Source of the DNA: Lachnospiraceae bacterium | GTDB taxonomy: Bacteria; Bacillota; Clostridia; Lachnospirales; Lachnospiraceae | Reading direction: 5' to 3' | Length of the DNA: 64,000 bases | Assembly: GCA_017431345.1 (NCBI GenBank) | Contig: JAFRLH010000057.1 | Location: 1 to 64,000, forward strand | Part shown: in pieces, positions 34,085 to 42,186 of the stretch | Layout: each line of letters begins with the position of its first letter | Numbering within the stretch: position 1 is the first letter of the stretch | Position numbers and translations under genes: made by a program | Notes under the pieces: model-generated | Databases searched by the model: none | What the model was told of the DNA's origin: nothing | The model's input: the letters and a program-made list of their open reading frames with translations, nothing else

Positions 34085-35845
34085 ATGATCAAAAAACAGT
34101 ATTCCGGAAGCGCAAGGCGCGCGCGCAATATCATATGGAACGCAGCAGGGAGGTACGATTTCGAACCTCCCTTCATGGCGTTCTATCCGAACGGCGCGCC
34201 GGATCTGTATTTTGACATGGTCGTCGGTTTTACCGACAAATGGCTGGATCTGCCGAAGATATGGGCTTTCTTTGAGGAGTACGAAACAGACAGACGGGCA
34301 GAAGAGTTCGATGAATTCCTCTGGCTCGGTATTGAGAACTGTGTGTTTGAGAAGGAAGTGCAGGAACGCCCGATCCTGGCGGACCTGCGGCGCGCCAGAG
34401 CGGAAGAGTTCTACCGGGAACAGCAGAATCTCTCCAGACAGCAGATGGAATACCAGAGCATGCCGGTCTATACCCAGCAGGAGGCAAGATGGGCAGAGGT
34501 GCTCGGCAGAAGATCTCCGGTCATGTCGCCGAAAGAGAAAAAAATGGCGGAAATGCTCCGGTTCTCCGGAGAACTTGACACGGATGCGGTCATCGGAAGC
34601 ATGCGGACATTTCTGCAGACATTTTTCCGGTATGACGGATCATCCGCCGCGCCGGAACAGAGAAGAAAGCCCGGCGTGCTGGCAAAACTGTTCCTGCGGC
34701 ATGAGCACCGCAGGCAGGACCGCCTGATCGTGCGGACCGGGACCGGGGAAGGAGATCATCCGAGAGCTGTCAATCTGGGACATCTGGGGCTTGGAAAGTA
34801 TACCGGACCGACGGAAGAGGATGAAGCATATGTCCGCACCGTTTTCGGAGAGAGCATTCTGGATGGACATGAGCTGAGGATCCTGCAGAATGAACTGTGC
34901 ACGCAGGGGGATGAGGAATGCAGGATCTGGGTCACAAAAGGAACGGTCCCGAAGCCCGGGAATGCAGCGGGAACGGCGGCCGGGAAAGCGGAAAAAGAAG
35001 CTGCCGAAGTGCTGGCGGCAAGAAATCGACAGCGCCTTTTGAACGGTAATTTCCTCAAGGAGAACGCGGCGCTGGTCAAAAGCGCGGAGAAGAATCTGAC
35101 CGCCAGGATGGAGACTGTCTTTTCTTCTTATCTGAAGCATATTCCGGAAGCAGCTAGGGCAGGCAGGATCTGTCCGGAAAAGGCTTACCGTCTTCCGGTA
35201 GTGCAGGACGCGAAAGTGTTCCTGAAGGACGGGGAAGAGACGGAGCAGGATATCTTTGTCGATCTGCTGCTGGACGCCTCCCAGTCCAGAATGAACAGCC
35301 AGGAAGTGATCGCGGCGGAAGCCTGGATCGTCGCGAAGAGCCTTATGAACCTGCGGATCCCCGTGCGAGTGTGCTCTTTCCGGAGCATGAAGGGCTATAC
35401 TGTCGCGGACGTGCTGAAGGCGCCGTCGCAGCACGACTGCAGCGGCATTTTGAATTATTACGCGGGCGGCTGGAACAGGGACAGCCTGGCACTCAGGCTG
35501 ATCGGAAGGCTGGACGATGATCCGGCCCTGGCCGGGAAGCGGCGCATCCTGCTGATCATGACAGACGCCAGTCCGAATGATTCCGCGCCGATCGCGGCGG
35601 CGGACCGCATGCTCCCGATAGAGTATGAAGGCGCGGCGGCGGTCAATGCGGTGAAGGAAGCAGTCAGAGAACTGAAAGGGAACGGGATCAGGACAGGAGC
35701 CGTATTCCACGGAAATACGTCGCACCTGGCTGATCTGCATACCATTTATGGCAGCAGCTGCGTCCGGATCAAAGGTGCGGCGCAGCTCGCACAGGGAGTG
35801 AGCGACCTGCTGCTGATGATGATGAGAGAGATGAGAAGAGACTGA
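34085..35845 (+). CDS. VWA-domain protein partner of MoxR (CoxE/NorD-like, module 1)
   Basis: A 586-residue cytoplasmic protein. Residues 1-370 are helical and charged, without a recognised domain. The C-terminal 200 residues are a von Willebrand A domain: VDLLLDASQSRMN supplies the DxSxS metal (MIDAS) motif at about residue 397 and ILLIMTDASPND the later Asp near 492. The domain ends in a long helix. Such proteins act with MoxR ATPases. No secretion signal. The ribosome site (GGGAAA) is weak. It ends at a strong terminator. Confidence 0.8.
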   Translation: MIKKQYSGSARRARNIIWNAAGRYDFEPPFMAFYPNGAPDLYFDMVVGFTDKWLDLPKIWAFFEEYETDRRAEEFDEFLWLGIENCVFEKEVQERPILADLRRARAEEFYREQQNLSRQQMEYQSMPVYTQQEARWAEVLGRRSPVMSPKEKKMAEMLRFSGELDTDAVIGSMRTFLQTFFRYDGSSAAPEQRRKPGVLAKLFLRHEHRRQDRLIVRTGTGEGDHPRAVNLGHLGLGKYTGPTEEDEAYVRTVFGESILDGHELRILQNELCTQGDEECRIWVTKGTVPKPGNAAGTAAGKAEKEAAEVLAARNRQRLLNGNFLKENAALVKSAEKNLTARMETVFSSYLKHIPEAARAGRICPEKAYRLPVVQDAKVFLKDGEETEQDIFVDLLLDASQSRMNSQEVIAAEAWIVAKSLMNLRIPVRVCSFRSMKGYTVADVLKAPSQHDCSGILNYYAGGWNRDSLALRLIGRLDDDPALAGKRRILLIMTDASPNDSAPIAAADRMLPIEYEGAAAVNAVKEAVRELKGNGIRTGAVFHGNTSHLADLHTIYGSSCVRIKGAAQLAQGVSDLLLMMMREMRRD

Positions 35846-35868
35846 GAGGAATCAGTTGGAATGAATAT

Positions 35869-35914
35869 TTACGGATGCAGAAGCCGGAAATCGGCGATGC
35901 ATCCGTATTTTTTT
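35869..35914 (+). terminator. terminator of the MoxR-VWA module 1
   Basis: TACGGATGCA pairs with TGCATCCGTA, with an inner GCCG/CGGC stem, followed by eight T. Confidence 0.85.
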
Positions 35915-35944
35915 TGTTATAAGAAGCAGGTTGCATAGTGGATT

Positions 35945-35982
35945 TACGGACGAAACAGGGAGAAGCAAGAGTTTCGTCCGTA
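35945..35982. other. strong hairpin upstream of the molybdenum hydroxylase operon
   Basis: TTACGGACGAAAC and GTTTCGTCCGTA pair for 12 bp around a 14-base loop, without a T run. It shares the GGA(C/T)G core with the neighbouring terminator. Could be a regulatory leader structure or repeat remnant. Confidence 0.5.
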
Positions 35983-36050
35983 GGAAACAGGTCGAAAGGA
36001 GTGCGGAGCGGAGGAATGTCCAACTCCGTGTAAAAAAATGACAATATGTA

Positions 36051-36067
36051 GTCTGTGCTACAGAATA
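36051..36067 (+). promoter_or_regulatory. TGTAGTCTGTGCTACAG palindrome, copy 2
   Basis: Identical 17 bases to the site at 29690 (opposite strand). It lies 80 bases before the first molybdenum hydroxylase gene. Extended -10-like TGCTACAGAAT overlaps it, so it may be part of the promoter or an operator. Confidence 0.5.
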
Positions 36068-36146
36068 AAAAGCAGGAACTCGTTAAAATAAAAACGTATC
36101 AATATTTATGCCGCACACTATATGCAACATTACAGGAGGTTAGTAT

Positions 36147-37016
36147 ATGAGTTTACCTGCATTTGATTATGTCAAGGCCGGATCATTACAGGAAGCTTCC
36201 CAGCTTGCCAAAGAAAAAGCCGGGAAGGCCGTGATCATGGCCGGAGGCACAGATGTGATCCTGCTGCTGAAGGACAGAGTCATCGCTGCTGATACCGTCA
36301 TCGATATCAAAGGCATCGAAGGGCTGAACGAGATCGCTTACAAAGAGGGCGAAGGATTCCGCATCGGCGCGCTCGTGACACTGTTCGAGCTTCAGTCTTC
36401 GGAAGTCATCAAGGAGAAACTTCCGGCGCTGGCCGACGCTGCCCATTATGTAGCATCCGCACAGATCAGAAGAAAAGGCACCATGGTCGGCAATATCTGC
36501 AATGCTTCCCCTTCCGCCGACACGGCACCTATACTGCTCGCCATGAATGCAGTAGTAAAGGTAGTCAACGGCGATGAGAAGAAGGATATCCCGATCGGCG
36601 AATTCTTCAAGGGCGTGAAGAAGACGGCCCTGCAGCCCGGCGACATCGTTACCGGCGTATTCATTCCCGAACTGAAGAAGAACGAAGGTTCCGCTTATTT
36701 CAAACATGCCGTCAGAAAAGCCATGGATCTTGCTATCGTTGGCGTTGGCGCATGGGTGAAGATGGACGGCGGAAAAGTTGCTGACTGCCGCATCACCATG
36801 GGCGGCGTAGGCATCACTCCCCTTCGCGCATACAACGCAGAGAAGATCCTCATCGGAAACGAGATCACAGAGGAACTCCTGGAGCAGGCTGGCGTGGCTG
36901 CTTCTCAGGAATGCAAACCCATCAGCGATGTCCGTGCATCCGCTGAATACCGTACCGATATGATCCGTGTTTACACAAAGAGAGCCGTGAAGAAGGCTGT
37001 CGGGACATTAGCATAA
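36147..37016 (+). CDS. molybdenum hydroxylase FAD-binding subunit (XdhB/CoxM type)
   Basis: A 289-residue subunit carrying FAD between the Fe-S protein and the electron acceptor. Seen: VIMAGGTDVILLLKDR (first FAD loop), IRRKGTMVGNICNASPSADT (second FAD loop) and a CoxM-type C-terminal domain. First gene of a three-gene operon with order FAD, Fe-S, Mo, the same as coxMSL. GGAGG site 7 bases before the ATG. Confidence 0.92.
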   Translation: MSLPAFDYVKAGSLQEASQLAKEKAGKAVIMAGGTDVILLLKDRVIAADTVIDIKGIEGLNEIAYKEGEGFRIGALVTLFELQSSEVIKEKLPALADAAHYVASAQIRRKGTMVGNICNASPSADTAPILLAMNAVVKVVNGDEKKDIPIGEFFKGVKKTALQPGDIVTGVFIPELKKNEGSAYFKHAVRKAMDLAIVGVGAWVKMDGGKVADCRITMGGVGITPLRAYNAEKILIGNEITEELLEQAGVAASQECKPISDVRASAEYRTDMIRVYTKRAVKKAVGTLA

Positions 37017-37033
37017 GAAAGGAGGAGATCGGA

Positions 37034-37519
37034 ATGGCAAAAAGAGTTATCAGCTTTAAGTTAAACGGCGTTGACAGAGACGAACTCGTCCTGGACAACA
37101 TGACGATGGTCGATTTCCTCAGAAAGCAGATGCATCTGACCGGAACCAAGAGAGGATGCGAAGAGGGTGAGTGCGGCGCATGTACGATCCTGCTGGACGG
37201 CAAGGCTGTCACATCCTGCACCATGCTGGCCGTGGAAGCGGACGGACATGAGATCGTTACCATCGAAGGCGTCAGAAAAGACGGCGTCCTGCATCCGATC
37301 CAGAAAGAGTTCATCGACAAATGGGCTCTGCAGTGCGGATTCTGCACCCCCGGCATGATCATGTCGGCAATCTCCCTGCTCAATGAGAATCCCAATCCCA
37401 CCGAGCATGAGATCCGCGACGGCATTGCCGGAAACCTCTGCAGATGCACAGGTTATGTAAAGATCGTTGAGGCTATTGCTTCCGCTGCGAAGATCATGGC
37501 GAAGGAGGTGGCGAAATAA
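37034..37519 (+). CDS. molybdenum hydroxylase [2Fe-2S] subunit (XdhC/CoxS type)
   Basis: A 161-residue electron-transfer subunit. It holds both clusters: a plant-ferredoxin-type site (CEEGECGACTILLDGKAVTS, then CTM) and the four-helix site (CGFCTPGMIM ... GNLCRCTGY). All eight Cys are present. AAAGGAGG site. Its stop overlaps the start of the Mo subunit gene (TAATG), so the two are translationally coupled. Confidence 0.95.
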   Translation: MAKRVISFKLNGVDRDELVLDNMTMVDFLRKQMHLTGTKRGCEEGECGACTILLDGKAVTSCTMLAVEADGHEIVTIEGVRKDGVLHPIQKEFIDKWALQCGFCTPGMIMSAISLLNENPNPTEHEIRDGIAGNLCRCTGYVKIVEAIASAAKIMAKEVAK

Positions 37520-39978
37520 TGGCTCAGACCAGAAACGAATATTGGAGCGAGATAAGAAGCGTCTATAAGGATCCCAAGGATTATGTGCTTGCCGGCCGCG
37601 GAAACGCTTATGTCCGTATCGATGCCGAAGCGAAGGTCACCGGTACCGCTGTTTACACGGACGATGTATATCTTCCCGAGACATGGTACTGCAAACTGGT
37701 GCATTCCCCTTATGCGCACGCGCTCATCAAGAGTATTGATTTTACCGAGGCAGAAAAGGTGCCCGGTGTAAAAGGCTTCCTTACCGGCGCGGATTTCCCG
37801 GAAGGCCATAACCTCGGAAACCCTGAAGCGTTCAAGGAGCTGGCTGACAAGGAGCCGCTGTGCCGCCGCAAGGTAAGGATGGTCGGCGATGAAGTCGCCG
37901 CTGTCTGCGCAACGACCGAAGAAGCCGCGGAAGAAGCTGCAAGACTGGTCAAGGTCGAATACGAGCCGCTGCCCGTCATGCTGGATCCCTTCGAGGCCAT
38001 GGCGCTGGATGCAGAACCGCTGCATTATCCGGCTGACCAGCCCGGCACTGCGAACAACCTGTCCATTTTCACCGTCATGAAGGCCGGTGATCCGGACAAG
38101 GCTTTTGAAGAAGCATACTATACCGACAAATCTTATTATAAGACACAGGAAATGGTCCATGCGGCGATCGAGCCTCACGGTGCCATTGCAAAATATGAGA
38201 ACGGAGAGTACACCATCTGGTCCACCACCCAGGGTGCCTATGTTTCCAGATACTGGGTCGCATGGGGACTCGGCGTACCGGAATCCCAGGTCCGCCTGAT
38301 CAAGCCCATGGTCGGCGGCGGCTTCGGCGGAAAGCTCGATGTTTTCGCGCACGAGCTCTGCCCCTGCAAGTTCGCTGAGAGAACAGGCCATCCCGTAAAA
38401 TGCATCCTGAAGAGAGATGAAGTCTTCAAGTGCACCAGGACCAGACATCCGATCTCCTTCCAGATCGAGTCCGCGTTCAGCAAAGACGGTAAGCTTCTTG
38501 CAAAGCGCTGCAGACATATCCTGGACGGCGGTGCTTACGGCGGATCCGGTATTGCTGCCAATACTCTTTCCCTGATCTGCGCGACATTCCCTTACAAGGT
38601 AGAGAATATCGACATGATCGCAAGAAGACCTTACACCAACCATCCCGCATCGGGCGCTATGAGAGGATATTCCGCCTGCCAGGTCCACTTTGCGCATGAG
38701 ATCCACATGGATGAAGTCGCGAATAATCTGGGCATCGATCCGCTGGAGCTGAGACATAAGAACGAGATCACGCCTTACTACACAGGCCCTACAGGACTGG
38801 AGTTCACATCCTGCCGCTTCAAGGAGTGCATGGATGCCTGCGCAGAGGCGATCGACTGGAAGAACAGATGGAGATATCCGAAGGGAAGCGGCCAGGCGGT
38901 CGGTCTGTCCGGTTCCGGCTTCATGTCCGGTACAGGATTCCCTGTTCTGGTAACGCCGCATTACTGCTCGTCCACCACGATCGTCCGTCTGAACCGTGAA
39001 GGCTACGCTGTTGTTTACACCGGCGCGAACGATATCGGCCAGGGCTGCGACACCGTTATGGCGATGATCGTTGCGGAAGAGCTCGGACTGAACATGGATG
39101 AAGTCAAGGTCGTACAGTCTGATACCACGACGACCCCCTGGGATGCAGGTTCCTTCGGAAGCCGTGTTACTTTCCTGGGCGGAAATGCATGCCACCATGC
39201 CGTCGGCGATGCCAAGCTGAAACTCCTGAAGCACTGGGCAGAGGAGTGGGGCTGCAAGCCTACTGACATCAAGATGGCTGACCACCGTGTATTCCTTCCC
39301 GGCGATGCTGAGAAGAACATCTCCTACAACGAAGCATGCTACGGTTACGAAGAGAAGAACTTCGGCCGCTGCGTAGCCGGTGTCGGCGCTTACAACCACG
39401 AAGGCGACAAGGATGTTTATGTAAAGAACGTCGGAAACTATGCTACGGCTTATTCCTTCTCCGCATCCGCTGCGAAGGTCACCGTAGATATGGAGACCGG
39501 TGCCGTCACGCTGGATGACTTCATCTTTGGTCATGACTGCGGACGTCCGCTGAACATCAGAGCCGTGGAAGGCCAGATCGAAGGATCCGTTCTGCTTGGA
39601 TTCGGCTTTACATGCTACGAGGAATGCGTATATGATAAGGATGGAAGACATCTGAATCCTTCCTTCAGAGATTACCGCTTCCCGACCGCACTGGATATGC
39701 CGAACATCACCACAAAGGTCTGCAGCGAATACGACGAAGAGGGCCCTCTGGGCGCGAAGGAAGCCGGCGAAGGCTCCACAGCACCTGTCGGTTCCGCGAT
39801 CGGAAACGCGATCAACTATGCGACCGGCCTCGTGATCAAGGAACTGCCGATCACGCCTGAGAGACTGTGGAAGGCACTGAGAGAGCACGAGAGGACTGGA
39901 AAGACCGAATTCGGCGGAGAAGATCTGCCTGAGAAATTCGCGAATATGCCTCCGCTGCCGAAGAGATACAACGTGTAA
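37519..39978 (+). CDS. molybdenum hydroxylase catalytic subunit (xanthine dehydrogenase family)
   Basis: An 819-residue molybdopterin-binding subunit of the xanthine dehydrogenase/aldehyde oxidase family. Seen: YTDDVYLPETWYCKLVHSPY, the Moco loop GGGFGGK, SGAMRGYSACQVHFAHEIHM at the active-site arginine region, GANDIGQGCDTVM, and GAKEAGEGSTAPVGSAI containing the catalytic Glu position. The AYXCSFR loop of true CO dehydrogenase is absent, so it is not a CO oxidiser. Purine, nicotinate or aldehyde are possible substrates. No XdhC/CoxI or CoxF maturation gene is seen inside this operon. Heavily optimised codons. Confidence 0.92.
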   Translation: MAQTRNEYWSEIRSVYKDPKDYVLAGRGNAYVRIDAEAKVTGTAVYTDDVYLPETWYCKLVHSPYAHALIKSIDFTEAEKVPGVKGFLTGADFPEGHNLGNPEAFKELADKEPLCRRKVRMVGDEVAAVCATTEEAAEEAARLVKVEYEPLPVMLDPFEAMALDAEPLHYPADQPGTANNLSIFTVMKAGDPDKAFEEAYYTDKSYYKTQEMVHAAIEPHGAIAKYENGEYTIWSTTQGAYVSRYWVAWGLGVPESQVRLIKPMVGGGFGGKLDVFAHELCPCKFAERTGHPVKCILKRDEVFKCTRTRHPISFQIESAFSKDGKLLAKRCRHILDGGAYGGSGIAANTLSLICATFPYKVENIDMIARRPYTNHPASGAMRGYSACQVHFAHEIHMDEVANNLGIDPLELRHKNEITPYYTGPTGLEFTSCRFKECMDACAEAIDWKNRWRYPKGSGQAVGLSGSGFMSGTGFPVLVTPHYCSSTTIVRLNREGYAVVYTGANDIGQGCDTVMAMIVAEELGLNMDEVKVVQSDTTTTPWDAGSFGSRVTFLGGNACHHAVGDAKLKLLKHWAEEWGCKPTDIKMADHRVFLPGDAEKNISYNEACYGYEEKNFGRCVAGVGAYNHEGDKDVYVKNVGNYATAYSFSASAAKVTVDMETGAVTLDDFIFGHDCGRPLNIRAVEGQIEGSVLLGFGFTCYEECVYDKDGRHLNPSFRDYRFPTALDMPNITTKVCSEYDEEGPLGAKEAGEGSTAPVGSAIGNAINYATGLVIKELPITPERLWKALREHERTGKTEFGGEDLPEKFANMPPLPKRYNV

Positions 39979-39989
39979 CACAAGTGGCT

Positions 39990-40097
39990 GAAAGTCATGT
40001 GGGAGCCGCTTGCAGGATCCCATATGACTTTAAGACACGGCAAGACATGAGCAGGTAGCCTGGCAGGGGCTGTAAAATGAGAATGTGCCCCTGCCAG
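39990..40097 (+). terminator. two hairpins after the molybdenum hydroxylase operon
   Basis: The first pairs AAAGTCATGTGGGA with TCCCATATGACTTT (one G-U), the second pairs CTGGCAGGGGC with GCCCCTGCCAG. Neither has a long T tract, but together they should end or stabilise the transcript. Confidence 0.55.
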
Positions 40098-40133
40098 TGC
40101 TTGATTGCTGCAGCTGGCGCTTGATTGTTTTGA

Positions 40134-40384
40134 CCGGTGCATACATCACATTTTTTTGTGAATTATGGTCTGTTTGTGTGCATGAACAATTGTTCTCTGT
40201 AATTTTATGGTCCGGCCTCTTCTGTTTTTAAGGCAAAAAAGGAGCATATTTACAGGGAAAAAGGATCCTAAATAGAGTAAAACTTACAAACTGTGCACGG
40301 ACGCCGGACCATAATTTTGCGAAAAGTATCTGTATATGCACGGGTATAGACCCTAAAGCAAGATTTTTCTCTGTCTGTGCACAG
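40134..40384 (-). repeat. 253-bp palindromic dispersed element, copy C (inverted)
   Basis: Read on the minus strand it shows the same order as copies A and B: TTTAGGGTCTA, CCGTGCATA, TTATGGTCCG, CCGTGCACAG, TTTAGGATCCTTTTTCCCTG, AAAAACAG, GGACCATAAAA, ATGCACAC, AGACCATAA and ATGCACCGG. A further GACCATAAA lies outside at about 40420. The region up to the next gene (40385-40554) also contains two GC-rich hairpins (40455-40485 and 40512-40535) and no gene. Confidence 0.75.
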
Positions 40385-40554
40385 CAACAGAATTAAGCAC
40401 AAGATATCAACGATACCAGACCATAAAACAGAATGCTTTTGGGATCGTGAGAGTGCGGAGCACGGAGCGATCCGTGGTGCTGCAATTGAATCGTTTTAAG
40501 TCGATCGTAGGGGCGGCCCGAAGAGGCCGCCCTTTGGCTAGAGAGAATTAATGA

Positions 40555-42186
40555 ATGGGGAATAAACAGTATGACAACAAAGAATGGGAAGTGAGCAGTG
40601 CCCGACTCCGGAAGGCGCACGGCTATGCGGACGGTTCCGGCAACGCGAAGAAGGCATTTGAAAATGCGCACCTCGCCGAGGAACTGGCCAGGGATATTCT
40701 GCGCCTTTCCCGTCATACGCTTTTTATCAATCTGCGGTTCATGGAAGCCGCATTTATCAGGATCGTCACCGGTCACGACATGGATACGCTGACCATGGCG
40801 ACGGACGGAAATTTCCTCTATTACAATTCCGTCCATATCTGCAGGCAGTATCAGAAGGCAAAGGAGATTCCTGCCCGCGACTACCTGCACACCGTTCTGC
40901 ACTGCGTTTTCCGGCATCTTTTCGTTTCCCCAAAGGTGGATGCCGCCGTCTGGGATCTTTCCTGCGACATCGCAGTCGAGAACGTGATCAATACCCTGAA
41001 CCTGAAATCGCTTTACTGTGAACGTCAGGCGTCGCAGGAATGGCTCATTAAGGATCTGCAGAAGAAGATCCCGAAGCTGACAGCAGAATGGATCTATAAG
41101 CACTTCATGGAGGAAGGGCTTTCGGATGCCGATATCGAGCAGCTGCGGCGGAACTTTCTGGCTGACGATCATTCGATCTGGCATAATAAGACCTTTGTGG
41201 AATCCGGAAATGGCGATAAAGATGAGAATGCTGCCGGAGAGCAGGAAGACAACGATTCCGGAAAAGAGACCGATGACAATGAGGGCCTTTCGGAAGAAAT
41301 GGAGCCGGAAGGAGAAGACGGTGAAGACGCCGGTTCTTCCGAGGAACTGAATACCGTCATAGAAAGCGAAGACGGCGGCGGGATCGGCGGGGAAGGATCC
41401 GGTGATTCGGACCGGGAGGATCAGAAGCCTGCATTGAAGCCCGCGGAGTTGGAAGAGGAATGGAAGGAGATCGCGGAGCGGATCCGGGTGGATCTGGAGT
41501 CTTTTTCCGATTCCTACGGTGAGGGCGCCGGCGATCTGCAGCAGCACCTCGCCGAGATCAACAGAGAAAAATACGATTATGCCGCGTTCCTGAAAAGATT
41601 TTCGGTGACCGGCGAAAACGTGGAAATAAATGATGACGAATTCGATTACATTTTCTACACCTACGGTATGAAGCTTTACGAGAACATGCCGCTCGTGGAG
41701 CCGCTGGAATACAAGGATGTGAAGAAGATCCGGGAATTCGTGATCGCAATCGATACTTCGGAGTCTGTATCCGGCGATACCGTACAGACTTTCGTGACGA
41801 AGACGTGGAATATTCTGAAGCAGTCGGAGAATTTCTTCCGGAAGATCAATGTGCATATTATGCAGTGCGGGGCACGTGTGGAGGAAGATGTACGCATTAC
41901 TTCGCAGGAAGAATTCGATGAGTATATTGCGCACATGGTGCTGAAAGGGTTCGGCGGAACGGATTTCAGGCCGGTGTTTGAGAGAGTGGATCAGCTGGTA
42001 AGGCAGCATGAGTTCGTGAACCTGAAGGGGATCATCTACTTTACGGACGGATACGGGACGTTCCCGAATAATGCGCCGGCGTATGATACGGCGTTCATCT
42101 TCCTGGATCAGGGGTATGAGCTGCCGGAGGTGCCGCCGTGGGCGATGCGGGTGATCATGACGGAAGAGGAACTGAAGATGATATGA
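40555..42186 (+). CDS. DUF2201 metallopeptidase-like + VWA protein (module 2)
   Basis: A 543-residue protein with three parts. Residues 40-215 match the DUF2201 N-terminal domain: HTVLH (112-116) is a possible zinc-binding HxxxH, followed by RHLF and WDLSCDIAVENVIN. Residues about 218-310 form a highly acidic Glu/Asp/Gly linker. Residues 390-540 are a VWA-like domain with FVIAIDTSESVSG (MIDAS DxSxS), FGGTDFRP and IIYFTDGYGTFP. Partner of the AAA+ ATPase two genes downstream. Ribosome site is poor (GAGAGAA), so the precise start is less sure. No export signal. Confidence 0.8.
   Translation: MGNKQYDNKEWEVSSARLRKAHGYADGSGNAKKAFENAHLAEELARDILRLSRHTLFINLRFMEAAFIRIVTGHDMDTLTMATDGNFLYYNSVHICRQYQKAKEIPARDYLHTVLHCVFRHLFVSPKVDAAVWDLSCDIAVENVINTLNLKSLYCERQASQEWLIKDLQKKIPKLTAEWIYKHFMEEGLSDADIEQLRRNFLADDHSIWHNKTFVESGNGDKDENAAGEQEDNDSGKETDDNEGLSEEMEPEGEDGEDAGSSEELNTVIESEDGGGIGGEGSGDSDREDQKPALKPAELEEEWKEIAERIRVDLESFSDSYGEGAGDLQQHLAEINREKYDYAAFLKRFSVTGENVEINDDEFDYIFYTYGMKLYENMPLVEPLEYKDVKKIREFVIAIDTSESVSGDTVQTFVTKTWNILKQSENFFRKINVHIMQCGARVEEDVRITSQEEFDEYIAHMVLKGFGGTDFRPVFERVDQLVRQHEFVNLKGIIYFTDGYGTFPNNAPAYDTAFIFLDQGYELPEVPPWAMRVIMTEEELKMI

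Noticed and set aside
37519..39978. Aerobic CO dehydrogenase large subunit
   Set aside because: The order of subunits matches coxMSL, but the AYXCSFR active-site loop is absent, so a purine, nicotinate or aldehyde hydroxylase is more likely.
37453..40023. An 856-codon minus-strand frame opposite the molybdenum hydroxylase genes
   Set aside because: It mirrors the highly conserved catalytic subunit and arises from codon bias (few stop-like triplets in the antisense frame). The same applies to the long minus-strand frames over the V-ATPase, typA and tkt genes.
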